Source: Lineus longissimus (taxonomy: Eukaryota > Nemertea > Pilidiophora > Heteronemertea > Lineidae). From it: a stretch of DNA of 60,000 nt. Each line of letters begins with the position of its first letter. Position 1 is the stretch's first letter. Shown here one piece after another: positions 1 to 11,996 of the stretch. The notes below the pieces were generated by a model, which ran no database searches, had not been told where the DNA came from, and was given only the letters and a program-made list of their open reading frames with translations. A program made the position numbers and the translations under genes. Where the stretch lies: the NCBI RefSeq assembly GCF_910592395.1, contig NC_088323.1, positions 5,210,001 to 5,270,000 on the forward strand. The letters run 5' to 3'.

Positions 1-187
1 GCGTTCGTTCAACTCTTTTAGATGGCAACGGTTATTTGTGGAGAATGAACAGATGCAAAAATGCAACGAATTTTAAGCGAGATTGCTGAGGACTGAATGG
101 TGTTTCTTCTTTCCTCTGCGTCCGACACCAGTGTGTAAAATGTGGTCCAAATTTTTCTGGTTTTTCACTGCAGAGAAACAGACATTC

Positions 188-274
188 TGGATCCACTCCG
201 TCGACCCGCCGACCCGAACTCCGTTACACCAACAAGGGGAGGTTCACGGACGGAGTACCTCTGATGGTTCAGAA
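188..274. repeat. Dispersed repeat, copy 1 (partner at 51271-51354)
   Basis: About 87 bp that recurs near the other end of the window. Both copies start with TGGATCCACTCCG, share CCGTTACACCAA followed by a GGGGAG-like run, and end in CTCTGATGGTT. They differ by substitutions and by a short insertion in this copy. No coding capacity is visible. It is probably a fragment of an interspersed repeat family that I do not recognise. Confidence 0.6.
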
Positions 275-3200
275 AGACAAACGGGTTGACAGCTTCGAAA
301 GGCTTGACGATAAAACCTCATTGTTTCGAAGGGAGGTATCTATTTGCACGCAGAAATAAGTTGTGCTATATATCGTTGTGCTATTTATCATGGCAAGAAT
401 TGTTCGTGAGTTCTTGATCACGGTAATATTTACCAAATATAGAAATCATAGAATAATGAACACCCACTTTGACATCCCCATCAGACCCCCATGTTCCCTC
501 CTGACATTATTCTGATGTTATCTGCGTGAAGATGTTTCATGCATCCATAAATGTATGACCCGGAAAGATAGTTTCTTTGAAATTAATGCAAGCCCCTGCC
601 CATGGATAACCATAAATTTACGTCCCGTAGTCGGAAACCCGCATCGCGGTGGCCCATGCCACTCCAGGCAGGGTGAATCATAGTATTGTGGCAGTGTGTG
701 CATACATGTAAATGCATAAATTGTCCAAAATCATAATCACCTCCAGAGTCCCCCCCCCACCCGCCCCGAAAAAAAGGTAAATGCTTCTAACTGGCAGTTC
801 TTGTGGATTGGTTTTGATATTTTGATACAGACTGTTCTGCTTCATATACCACACGTGTAAGTCCTGCTGTTCAAAGATCTGCATTTAAATTTTATGTAGC
901 GAACTCCCTGCATGATACGGCAAATGAATAATCACCATTGCGCATGAATTTGTCAAAATATGATACGGTAGTCAGACGCTTTGATATGTAGGCATTTAAT
1001 ATAACTATTAATATGTACATATATGAATGCGAATGCCCTTATGCCAGATGCTTTCTTGTCGAAACCTCTTTAAAATTCGATTGAAAATGCTGTGCTGTTC
1101 TTCATACCATCTGACGCGTATTGTTAAACCCCTATGCCTAGTACAGCATGAAATTGGTGATATTTATGTATCATCGTTATGTATGGGTACACAACCGGTT
1201 TAACCCCTTCACTGGTACATTCATAGTAAGTTACAGTATATCGGTTCGCCAAAATAGTTCAAGAAATGCAACGTGGCTGCTCATGTACATTTGCGGCGTT
1301 CGTAAAAAATGAAATTTTTTGATTGAATTTGAAAAACAATTTTGTTAATGCATGATGACTATAAATTTCAATATAGACATTGTGTAGACAGCTTAACAGG
1401 TACTATCAATACCAAGTTTCAGGAAATTTTCATGGACGGTAACTGCACAACCGCATTGTGTAAACTTCATTTCCGTTTACAGCCGTTTACTCGTCAACCC
1501 GGCCAAACCATAATATCGGGTGTCTTTCGCCTTTAAGTGACTTGCCCCGTTTAAAAACTACGCTATGATTGCTAAAACATCCTCCTCTTGCGAATTAATT
1601 CAACAGGCGTTCACTCCGGTCAACCCGAAGATTTCTTTATCATTTCGCAATCTAATAACTTGAATGATCCGCTAATAAAACGCGACGACCATTGTTGGTT
1701 TCCTCGCTTCCGAGAGCCATCATTCAATGTCATCAAGTTTTGTTATTACCATTCAGTGCGGGATTATCATGATGCTGTTTGCGCATGACCCGCGGCGGTG
1801 CGTAACAATGGCCGACATTCCCCAAACAATGAGAGTTTCATGACCCGCGATTAGCTGCGTCGTATATCTGCGCGGTTATCTACACAAATTAACAGGATTT
1901 GCCCGAAACTGTCTCATGTCATATTGGAACTTGTTGAATGAGGTTCGGAGAATAAATTTTGATATGAATTGTAATAAATGTATGCTTGTTTTAGAAATGT
2001 CCGATCTATCATGAGTGTAAGTTGAAAACCAAATAATATTGCTAGAATATTTCTCCTCAGCACACAACATGAGGTTTGCACGTGTCGTACCGACACTGCG
2101 CGAAACTTCATTTACCTTGGAAAACGCGCGTTGTTGTTGTTTTTTTAGGGAAAATATATATACCATTTAATCGTTTTTACCTGGCCACCATCTTTAAGTT
2201 TCATCTAATGTTGACAATGCCGGGCGGTCATCGAACTGCCATGCACGCACGTTTCCGGCACCGATATTCCCGGCCCAGTATGAATACACCCGCCGACCAT
2301 GATCATTATAGGAGTAACAGGTTATTTTATAATCTGCATGTCATAACACCCTGATAATATCATAACACAATCTCACTCATTGTCATCATGTTTTCCTTTT
2401 ACATACCGTACGCAGACGACAATTAATTGACATGTGCAGGAATAATTTCCGGTCGGAAGTTTCGACATCTCACAATGGTTGTTACGCGGTCTTGAGATGC
2501 GATTGGCCTGGGTTGGGCACAATATAATGTGTCTAACAACAATTTAGAAGTGTCTCAATGTCGTGACACGTTTATCGGATGCGTTTAATTTGTTATTACA
2601 AGACACTTAAGAAGTTTTGATTAGTTATGTCTCGTGAAAGTCCCCGTCAGCGTGAAGCAACGAAACGAGAAGGTGCGCGGAAGGGTAGTGACAAGGCTAG
2701 GCGTAGAGTACTAGTCTTAACGCGGATGATACATGTATACACTTTCTTCATCTTTCACATAATGTGGCCTGTTACATTGACTATCGCAGCATTCAAACGT
2801 ACCACCCATTGTACAGAAAAAAAACCCGTTACGGTTCAATCCGTATGATGATTTAGAATGATATTTTGTGCATTTCTGAGATCAACTGCTTATGCAAGTA
2901 TGAATGTACACAATCTATGCCACACAAAGAGTTGTAGCGGATGCATTACCATTGTATGTTCTTTCTTTAAATGTCTACTTGCTTTGCCACGAACCTGTGC
3001 CTCCGACATGCCAGCCACTCTCCACTATACTACAGCCATGAAGAGTCTCTCATTCCATCATCTACATAATTCAGAATGTCAATAAGGAAATAGCGAGGGC
3101 AGGGGCAGCATTAGAAGTCGTTCTTAGTGCCTGTTAATAATTAATCAGCTATTTGTTAAGTTCGATGAATTCATGGCAGCATATAATCTTGAGGCCCTCG

Positions 3201-6200
3201 GAATACAATGCTATTTTCTGTACAGTCATCATGACCCTGAATGCTGAGGGGTTGCGTTCGGCGTGACAGTAATCAAGGCATCATTTATCAACAAGAGCAG
3301 AGCTGTAAACCCTCTCGTAGGGCTGCTACCGAGCCGGCGAAATGATACTTGATGAAATTGTTCGGCCAAAATCATGGTGAAAACACACTTTTTGCATGGT
3401 AACTTCTGGGGAGTATTTCATGATGTAATCAGCCATTAAAAACAATGTGACCGTGTTTTTAGTATCGTTTTTTTCTCCTTCGAATCCTTCCTTCAGACCA
3501 AGTTTTGGACAATGAGACCATTCAGTGCCAGTAACGACGGTGAAATATTGTCACAACAGGTCAGTCTGCTCATTAAAATCTGGTCTGCAATTACCCAAGA
3601 GGGTGCAGGGGTCACGCTTTGACGTCATAACATGATAATGAGGGCGTGATATTTGCCGGCGCGCCGCGGGTCGGCAGGTGGATTATGTGGTGATGCGTAC
3701 ACCGTTCCGTATATTTCTGTCTGATGAAGAATTCTGCTGTACGGAAGCTAAGGGAGATTTGGTAGGTTTCCAACAGCGTGAGGTGTCGTGCATTTATCTA
3801 AGTGGGTCATTTTATGCATCTTCATGTACATTTTATGTATTTCGTTTAAGCCGGAAACGATACCGCAATGCTGGCTATTACCAATTCAGATATATACTAC
3901 AGGTGTCTCGGGCCGGGCTCGTTATGAGGGCGAGAGGATCCCTGCGGGCTAACCGGGGGCGCTCTGCATGACCCGCGCACAACCACACTGAAACGCCACA
4001 TTACCGACCCAGCACGTCTCGGGACCATATTGTACAAATGGTAAGGTTGTTACACTGCCACAGGGCCACCTTACCGAAATAAGTCAGAGGTGATGACCAG
4101 GATGAAATGATAGGGCAGATGTCAAACCAAGAATTATCTTCACCACCACCATCTTTTGGAGTTTAGAGTGAAATCTGTGTGATGTATATCATCTCGTTTG
4201 TCGTGGTGATATATTTACAGTGAGTTTATGAAAGTTACTTCCAGCCCCGAGTTCAAGACTAAGTCTTTTTCAGTTCGTGGTTGAACGAATTGCAGGTCTT
4301 TACATTCCCGTGATGGAAACGCGACATTCTAGTGCGATTTGCACAACAGCAATGTTGCAATGGTCTAGGACGAATTCAGAATATCATTTGATATGCACGC
4401 TCTTCGAGAAGGAAAAATGTCATCTTCTTGTGAAACCTGTTCCAGCCCATTTTCCGTGTCAAATGGAGAAAAAAATGTGATCGATTACTCCAACCAAGGG
4501 ATGACATTCAACAAATGGTCATAGTTTTCAAACAAGAAAATGGATGTGAATTGTCTGTGTGTTTTCGAATCAACATTAACATTAGGAATTCAGTTAAAAA
4601 CGCAGATACATAAAACATTTTAATGAAATTTCCACACCTTTGTTTCTCTGGCTCTCACACTTTCCTTGTGCGTGCGTGAAGATAATGAAGAATGCTCATC
4701 ACGTGACGAAAGACACGTGATATACTGTCCATGTCCGCTGGATCTATTTCCGGACAATATCGAGTTTAGTTTAAACGAACACTGGTCCTTGAATCCCCAG
4801 AGCGCAGATACGTGACATCAATGTTCCCTTAAAAAATCTTAAGCCGCTGTTTATAAACGCCATTATTGGATTGACATACAACGTGATATTTCACCCTCCA
4901 TTTGTCGCAGAATCTATTTTCGGACAACGCGTGTCGAAAGTTTGCGATTGCGCAATTTTCAGGCGACAAATCATCCCTAATATTTGTGTTATCCTATAAA
5001 GGGCAATTTGATGATGTGAAAGATGGAGGGGGTAAACTTCGGTTGCAGCTGGCTGTGACGCCATATGGCACACAATGTACGGACCCCTTGGCTATAGTTT
5101 GGCTCCGTGGCCTGGTTTATACATGTTGGGCCAATTCTTGGTTGTCAGAATCAGATAGCAATTCTGTTACTAACTTTCTTGACCATTGACTCCAATTTTT
5201 GCTTCCTTTCAGCACATCGACAATGACTCATGTATTCTTGATAATGCATTATGTTGCATTGTACAAGCAAGCAGCCCCCAAACCAAAGTCACACAGTAGT
5301 AGAGTTACTTGCAGATTAATAATGCACAAAATCATTAGTGACTTCTTTTCGTTGCGGCGGAAAGAAAAACATGCTTTAATACACTTATAGGTTGGCATGG
5401 AATTAAATCAATTTCATGAATATGTATTACTGTTGGAAAGAAAGCTTTATAATGTAAGTTCAATGGATTAACGAATGTTGATTTGCGATGTTGGGTTTTT
5501 CTTCCTGCTTTTGAGAAATCGGTTCGGGCGTGTCGTAAATGCTGTTACGTTTTATCAGAGCAACATATTAAAAGCTTCCTGCCGCATTAACCTATCAGAA
5601 TCGTTCAATCATTTTGTCTGCGGCGTGGTCTCCGGGATTGAACTAATAACAAGGCAGTAGATACTGACATAAGATTTGCGAAAAAAATGGTTAAATCATC
5701 ATCGTGCTTTCTCTCAGCTCAATAGATAAGCATACATTCTGCTTGATAAGCTCAAACACTTTGCAGATAGACAATGATTAGATGATGGACAACTCCACAA
5801 CATGAAGAAGAAAAAAAGTATTTTGACAGCAACCCATTATCAAGCGTTTCTTTACTTTAAGAACAGTCAAATTGACTGCATTATTAATTTGTAATTCAAT
5901 AAAAAGTTAGTTTCACACGTGCGCTCTTCAAAACTTAAAGCGTTATACAATTGTACTATGAGGAGACTCGCTTAGAATATTAATGCAATGATGAATGATT
6001 TAATGGGCTGATTGTATCTTGAGGACTTCATAAATAAGTGGAAAATACCTCGTTGAAAGTAGAAGGAACAAATAAGGTTTATGTGGAGGGGGACTTTAGC
6101 TTATATGAACTTTAAAAATTGACATACAATAAGTATCATATTGTTGTCTGTATATACTTATACTGGAGATACCCGAGTGTGTTATAGTATTTGTTTGAAG

Positions 6201-6687
6201 TAGGTTGAATTCATAGATAAGATATGATAACATCAAATTAAATGTATGCAATTAAAGATAAGGTTTTTCCGTAAAAACGTATTTATCGGAATCGGAAAAC
6301 GTAAGCTTTCAACACTTACTAATGATTGCGAGCAGATCCAGAGAATCAGAGAATCAGAGAGAAAGAATCTCTTACCACTATTACATGTAGAGCTTCTGAA
6401 AAACCATTAAATGGGCTTTTCGGCCAATACAAATATGCACACCGAAGAGGTTTTTCAGCCAAGTGGAAAAACCTAAGGGCTTTTTCACTGTCTCGAAAAC
6501 CATTAGGCGGCGGTTTTCATTTCACCAGAAAATCTCTACGGGTTCCATATTTGTCTCGTGTTGCCCGAAAAACCTTCGAAGTTCCAAAAAATCTCTATTT
6601 CTCAGCGGAATGTAGAAGACCTGTTTGAGACCGCAACTGTCAGAGGAAGAAAATACTAAATGAAAGTAGAAGATGAATTCCACTTAC
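275..6687. other. Gene-free stretch; probable intron or 3' flank of the minus-strand Ptf1a gene
   Basis: Only short chance ORFs are present. I looked on the minus strand for the second Ptf1a exon (a motif like GHSLSWTDEK followed by a hydrophobic-W-x-P motif) and did not find it. A short C-rich run sits at about 749-767. Positions 6395-6610 contain scattered imperfect words such as GAAAAACC, its complement GGTTTTTC, and AAAATCTCTA, but no regular period. Confidence 0.5.
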
Positions 6688-7135
6688 CTCTATGGCAATG
6701 AATGATCACTTTCCTTGGCTGCTCGCCACACTGCGTACTGATATTTTCTTTCGAATGAATGTCTGTTTGCACAAGTTCGGCCAAGAACCCGATATAGCCA
6801 ATTGCCAATCTTAAAGTGTCTACTTTCGACAATCTTTTTTCGTAAGGAAGTGTCGGGATGTGCGCCCTGAGTCCCTCGAATGCTTCATTAATTGACTGCA
6901 TTCTTTTTCTTTCGCGGAGGTTGGCCGCTTGGCGTTGCTGGACCTGCTGTTGAGGACATCTCTTCCGTCGCCTCCGCGTTTTGCCTAAATTCTCCTGATC
7001 GTGGCTACTCACGCTGATGTCGCAGTAGGAGGAGTCGGACGCCAAGGACGCTGCGTCCATGTCCGTATATGACATAGGCGAGGCATAGTCCTGAAGATAT
7101 TGCCGGTTAACCGAATCCAAGTCTAAACTCTCCAT
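6688..7135 (-). CDS. ptf1a: Ptf1a bHLH transcription factor, coding exon 1 (partial gene)
   Basis: This exon encodes the first 149 residues of a Ptf1a (p48/Fer1) orthologue. In vertebrates PTF1A is a class II bHLH factor that dimerises with E-proteins and binds RBPJ or RBPJL to form nuclear complex PTF1, which specifies pancreatic and inhibitory-neuron fates. The N-terminus is acidic (residues 1-50). A basic cluster RRRRKR sits at about 54-59. The bHLH spans about 66-122, with [19 protein letters not shown], then the family-diagnostic loop [24 protein letters not shown]. After it comes [10 protein letters not shown], as in vertebrate PTF1A. I chose the ATG at 7135 because it has a good context (A at -3, G at +4); the reading frame is open further upstream but only from a GTG. 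The exon ends with the donor GTAAGT in phase 1, so the gene continues towards lower coordinates. The C-terminal exon was not found in the window. Confidence 0.93.
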
Positions 7136-7159
7136 CTTATCCTCAGGATGTGCGATACC

Positions 7160-7277
7160 GATTACGGCCACATTTTAGTCCCACCCGCTTTTAAGCAGAC
7201 GACAAAATGAGGCTGGCGCGTGCCACGCGCGCTACGCCAATCAGATTGCTTCGATCAGAAAGAGGCGGCGCCATTGG
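7160..7277 (-). promoter_or_regulatory. Probable core promoter of ptf1a: two CCAAT boxes and a TATA-like element
   Basis: Read on the minus strand, a CCAAT box lies at 7273-7277. An inverted CCAAT box (GATTGGC) lies at 7236-7242. A TATA-like TTAAAA lies at 7189-7194, 48 bp after the start of GATTGGC. A start site about 30 bp beyond the TATA-like box would fall near 7165 and give a leader of about 30 nt before the ATG at 7135. The start site is inferred. The element order and spacing closely match those of the second Ptf1a-like gene. Confidence 0.5.
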
Positions 7278-10200
7278 AGTCAGGTTGCCGTTTGATGCGG
7301 AACAATTGAAAATGTATTTATAATGAGAGTAAACATTATTGTCAGGCGTGTAAAGGAGGCAGGTTGATGACAGTAGCCTTGGGTGGTTTAAGGTAATTGG
7401 CAGGGACGGCCATGTTGCTGTCCCCGCCCGTGTGATGGTGACAGCGCTACTGCCGCCAGTTCAGGCTGCGGCGGGACGGTGTCGTACAGTGATGTTCCTT
7501 GGATTCGTTCGTTCTGGTGCAAGGCTCCATATATTTTGAGGTGGTTGAGACATCTGGTATAACTGCCCAACAAAACTTCTGCAGCGTCGGTCGTCGCCTA
7601 AGTTTGTCCAAGACGGTCTGTACTCTAGCTATGGTTAGGATTTGGCCAAGTATTACTTTTACTCTGAGTAGAGATGAGGAGCTTTTGTCCAGGAATACCT
7701 GTACCCTGAGTACAGCTCAGGCATTTTGACCATTCAGGACGATCTGTACCCAGGATATAGAAGAGGACCTTTTTTCCAGGACGATATGCCTCTATCAATC
7801 GATTACGTCCGCCGACACGCCCCAGATACATGTACATGTACATACAACTACGGCAACTATCGCTCAGTGCGCCTTCCGTTTAGCGCCGCCTATCCGACAA
7901 CTAGGGAAAGAAATTCTACATGAACAATAAATAGCCACTACCTTATCGAAACAATTTGCTGTCCATTATGATATGATACCAGAGCTAAGTAGACAATGAT
8001 GTCCAAAGATTAACCATGGTTTTAAATCTTGTTCCACGCGTCTTTCATTGTTGAAATGGAACTTGAATCCCTTTGTATCGGAAGGCGCCAACTGGCGTGA
8101 AATGGATACCGCAATCACAGAAATAGCGTAGATAGTGATCAAGAACACTTTCAGCGCGATGGGTGAGAAGAAGCTGGCCGGGAAGGGTAAGCTGGTAAGG
8201 ATTTGTGGGCGGAGTTTTTGTCGGTACCGTGTAGAAGTAGAAAATGTCCCCCTGGAAGAAGTGTCAGTCCGGCCCTATTGCATTCTGACAGAGTATGCAA
8301 TGATTTTTTTGAGGCCATGATGTCAATAGCTCAGATATTAAGGCACGTGGTAGGATCCTATGTTCCCCGGACAATTTATCCTAGGACATTTCGAACTTCT
8401 ACTCAGGCAACAACTCTCTCCGCTGCCTTTTGGATGTTTTTACTGTTTTGATTGCCTTCTTTGACTGCAATTTAGCTTGCCTTCTTCTCTTACACCTTTT
8501 GATGGTACATGTATATGTATGGGTACTTCTGCTCCATTTTCTCGGTCACTTGGACATCTTGAGTCCGCACATAGCATCGGCACCAAAGTATTTTTCGCCT
8601 ACTCTTCGTCATTTCTTGTATCCTTAGCGTATCCATCACAGCCTCGGGTTCAATTTCATGCCTCTGTGCAGCTATCAGCATCAAGAGCTGAAAAATGTTA
8701 ATGACTCTCGCTTGAAACTATAGCCACATTCCAGCGCCTCTTTGGAATCGATCCGTTCCAAATCATCCGCATTGGTACAAGATTTCCCAATCCGTGAAGA
8801 CAATGGTTGTGGCTTTAGACGCAGCGGGCTGATCCGCGGACAAAGGGATGGTGGGAGGACGCAGCAAGCAAAGGTCGGGATCACAGGGGACAGTACGTAC
8901 GTCGTGACTTCTCACAGCTGGTTGGGGGTACTGTTACATCGACGTTTAACTCTTTAATGACTATTAACATCGTTCTTGGTGATTTGATGTCCGATTCTTA
9001 CAAAGTGACTCTCGGATACGTCTTAATACGGGCTTCGGAATCTCAGATGAAATACAACACTTCCTCGCTATCTGCTAGAAATCACCACACATATGAGTGC
9101 CACTTTCTCCCGTAAAACGGACTACAGAAGTTGATAAATCTAATCTGAATTTAAAAAATCGAAAAAAGCTGTACCTTGTTTGACGCATTTGCTTTGTCTT
9201 ATTATGTGCACCTAAAATCCTCGTTTCATGTCGCATTTTTTGTATCAGAATCATTTATAATTTTATTCAACTTTGAATTAATAAAAAAAAGATTCATGTC
9301 AATCTAGTGTAACATATTCTTTCTTTTTGAACATCATTACCAAGGCCAGACAAAGGTCAGGTTTCTGTTGTTCATGGAGTCTTTCATCACACCTTCATCC
9401 TTTAGAAGAGCGAGATCCTTACAACTATGAAGAAGCGATCTATTTTTCACGTGACTCGACGAGAAGTGGCGAGAAGAAGTGCAGAGGTGCGCGTGCGCGC
9501 TCTCGCAGGTGAGGCACGAGGCCACAACAGAAGTTCAAAACAATACCACCAATTCGTTCAAAGCTTTAGTTCACTTATTTAAGTCTCGTTCAAATGTATT
9601 TGAATTTCGAGCGCGGTTTGATCTTGCATGAATTGGTCACGTTTTATAATAAGACGGTTGTTTAGGGGTCCACCACCAGCGGTCCCGCGTGGCCACAGCA
9701 TTGTCGGGAGCGCGAAAACTTAGTTCGAGTGTCTTGAACATTCTTTGTGGGCACGCGCTAAACACCTCACGTGGTCTGTCGCCATGGCGAAGCAAGGTCC
9801 TGACTAAAATGTGACTTTGAAACATATCTCTAGCTTTTTGAAAGACATCTCCATTCACTGGTAGACTTTTTTTACCATTCTCAAGAGGCGCGTGTGATGA
9901 CAGAAGTTAAATTGCGTATATACATGTCATATTGAAATCATCTTTTCATAAGCTAACTGTGCTTTCAATTGCGGCGTATGCATTGCAATGATTACGTGTA
10001 CTTTCAGGTTAGCGTGTGCGTTATATAGACCTTTCTTCTGTTCGCAAAAACGTGATAAGCTTTTTCAATCTTTTTTAATCTTTTTTATCTCACACCTGAA
10101 TTGTTTGATGAGTGTTTCGAATAATACATTAAAGACTCCACCTGTCATACTCGGTTTTACAAAATTATACTCCACAATAATGAAACCATTTTATTTATGA

Positions 10201-10478
10201 TGACAATGGAATCATTTTATCAATATCAAATTACCGGTATCTATATCATAATACTATAAGGCGGCTCGATAAAGTGCCATTTGGGGGTAGTGTTTCGTCT
10301 CGAAATTTTGCACGTTTGCAGGTGATATGTTATCCTGATGCAACGTTATGTTTATTTTCGGAAATTTACTTCAGCGGAGCAGTAATGAGGGATTTTTAAT
10401 CGGACACTGTCAATTCTCCTTACCACTCACAGAAGCCAAGCCATTGCTGTTTAGTTATGCAGGGGATTAATCAATTAC
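7278..10478. other. Upstream flank of ptf1a, no gene recognised
   Basis: Only short ORFs without recognisable domains. It holds a short alternating TACATG run at about 7828-7845 and one copy of a dispersed repeat at 8228-8400. It may contain regulatory DNA for ptf1a, but nothing here proves that. Confidence 0.4.
8228..8400. repeat. Dispersed repeat, copy 1 (partner at 33675-33815)
   Basis: It begins CGTGTAGAAGTAGAAAATGT and continues through CCTGGAAGAAGTGTC, CATTCTGAC and GGACATTTC. The partner near 33.7 kb has the same words in the same order with indels, including GGACATCTC near the end. The similarity is patchy but colinear over about 140-170 bp. This suggests two old copies of one interspersed element of unknown class. 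Confidence 0.6.
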
Positions 10479-10609
10479 CTGCACTCCCTGTGGGGTGACT
10501 AACACTACCTGTTGAACAGCTGGCTGTAGGGGGATGATTGGAACAGCCTGTACCTGTTGACCTGCTGAACCAAGGTTAATGTTATTTTCAATCCACGATT
10601 GCAGGTCAC
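10479..10609 (-). CDS. Possible orphan exon, glutamine/valine-rich peptide
   Basis: A 131-bp stretch between an AG acceptor and a CAG|GTAATT donor is open for 43 codons. It would encode a peptide starting DLQSWIENNINLGSAG and ending VVLVTPQGVQ, rich in Q, V and P like transactivation domains of Sp or NF-Y type factors. I recognise no family. The upstream pyrimidine tract is weak, no neighbouring exon was found, and the low-complexity composition could arise by chance. Confidence 0.18.
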
Positions 10610-11069
10610 CTGATCTTCGAGATTTCGCGGGGAAAGAAATTGTAAACAAACGTATGTGTCCAGTTCAAATGTAAACAAAAATGAATTTTTGGTACTTTTG
10701 GTTGCTTGACTTGGGTTTTCCCGCAGTGTTAGCCAGAGCTAGTCCTTGATTATGAAGGGATTTTCAAATGAAGGTTACCATGGTCTGTTTGTGTGCTCAC
10801 CACAGCTTTCAATACTTGATGTATCTGAAGAGGAACTCTGAACTTGGCATGGCCTTATCAAGGACCTGCTCACGGTGCTGAACTTCTAGCTTGCCTGTCG
10901 AGTAAGTGCCTTGCCCGAGACCTTGCTACATGTAGGAGGAGCACGCATTTTAAAGTTATAGTAGTGACTGATAGTGCAATTTTTTCGAGCCATTTGGAGG
11001 CCGACATTAGATTTTCATTGTAATTCAATCTATTCAAGGTATAGCCCATTTGAACCTGCCTGCGCTACG

Positions 11070-11075
11070 GGTACA
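11070..11075. repeat. Target-site duplication, left copy (GGTACA)
   Basis: GGTACA directly precedes the terminal TATGGCAAGCC of the foldback element. The identical hexamer directly follows the mirror-image end at 11991-11996. A perfect flanking duplication is the signature of transposon insertion. Confidence 0.75.
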
Positions 11076-11176
11076 TATGGCAAGCCAAAGCGGAATTTAT
11101 TCAAGACTTTAGAATTACCATTCAAGAAGTTAAATATAAGTTCAAGAAGGAAATATATGTTCAAGACTAAAATATG

Positions 11177-11364
11177 TTCAACCTTGAATCAAATGTTTTC
11201 AACCTTGAATAAAATATGTTCAACCTTGAATAAAATATGTTCAACCTTGAATAAAATATGTCCAACCTTGAATAAAATATGTTCAACCTTGAATAAAATA
11301 TGTTCAACCTTGAATAAAATATGTCCAACCTTGAACAAAATATATTCAACCTTGAACAAAATAT
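11177..11364. repeat. 21-bp tandem repeat array, left arm of the foldback element
   Basis: About nine units with core TTCAACCTTGAA and an A/T-rich linker. Some units read TCCAACC, recurring every third unit, which hints at amplification of a three-unit block. Because 21 is a multiple of three, several frames stay open on both strands. These open frames are an artefact of the period, not genes. Confidence 0.9.
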
Positions 11365-11663
11365 ATTCAAGACTCACGTGACCATATTCAAGACGCACGT
11401 GACCACAAAATTGATGACGTAGAGCGTAGAATCTGTGGTACTTCCGATGCGTTCTGTTTCACGACAGGCATTGCGCATTTTGAACCTATAATTTGCCTGA
11501 TATGTCTGTGAAACATGTATCGACTCTGACATTCACTCGGCATCCATGTCATGATGTGTAGGATTACAGTACATGTCAGGTGTAGGCGGCTAGGTACGTG
11601 TACAACCATGTGTCAAAACCTCGTGCGAACAATTCGAGCTCCGAAACGCAACACAAGTACCAT

Positions 11664-11702
11664 GGGTTCGGGAAAGTCCGGACGCGGGTTCGGGAAAGTC
11701 CG
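11664..11702. repeat. Short direct repeat in the foldback loop
   Basis: The 17-mer GGGTTCGGGAAAGTCCG occurs at 11664-11680 and again at 11686-11702, separated by 5 bp. It lies next to the right arm. It may be part of the element's internal structure. Confidence 0.8.
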
Positions 11703-11780
11703 TAAAGCATCAAAACATGAGCAACTACGTCATCAATTTTTGTGGTCACGTGCGTCTTGAATATGGTCACGTGAGTCTTG

Positions 11781-11909
11781 AATATATTTTGTTCAAGGTT
11801 GAATATATTTTGTTCAAGGTTGAATATATTTTGTTCAAGGTTGACAATATTTGATTCAAGGTTGACAATATTTGATTCAAGGTTGACAATATTTGATTCA
11901 GGATTGAAC
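11781..11909. repeat. 21-bp tandem repeat array, right arm of the foldback element
   Basis: About six units, the inverted counterpart of the left array (core TTCAAGGTTGA). Three units carry the linker ATATATTTTG and three carry CAATATTTGA, so the two halves of the array amplified separately. The unit count differs from the left arm. Confidence 0.88.
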
Positions 11910-11990
11910 ATATTTTGGTCTTGAACATATATTTAACTTCTTGAATAGTAATTCCACGGTCTTGAATAAATTCCGCTTTGGCTTGCCATA

Positions 11991-11996
11991 GGTACA
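11991..11996. repeat. Target-site duplication, right copy (GGTACA)
   Basis: Identical to 11070-11075 and immediately outside the right terminus of the foldback element. Confidence 0.75.

Larger units (their letters stand above)
11076..11990. mobile_element. Foldback-type non-autonomous DNA transposon, 915 bp
   Basis: The left arm (11076-11422) and right arm (11725-11990) are inverted copies of each other. Both termini are TATGGCAAGCC read inwards, followed by AAAGCGGAATTTATTCAAGA. Both inner ends carry CACGTGACC...TTGATGACGTAG. The arms contain 21-bp tandem subrepeats, about nine on the left and six on the right. The loop of about 300 bp (11423-11724) has no real ORF and carries a 17-bp direct repeat. 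Flanking GGTACA duplications mark the insertion. This structure (long inverted repeats made of short tandem repeats) is that of foldback elements. No transposase is encoded, so movement would need a factor in trans. The superfamily is not identified. Confidence 0.88.

Noticed and set aside
518-703. Minus-strand frame containing HLWMHE considered as the missing ptf1a exon 2
   Set aside because: Only a weak resemblance to the W-x-P motif; no GHSLSWTDEK upstream of it and no proline after the tryptophan.
10974-11398. Overlapping ORFs on both strands with repeated CSTLNKI or FYSRLNI heptads
   Set aside because: They arise because the 21-bp tandem repeat has no stop codon in several frames; they lie inside the foldback element and are not genes.
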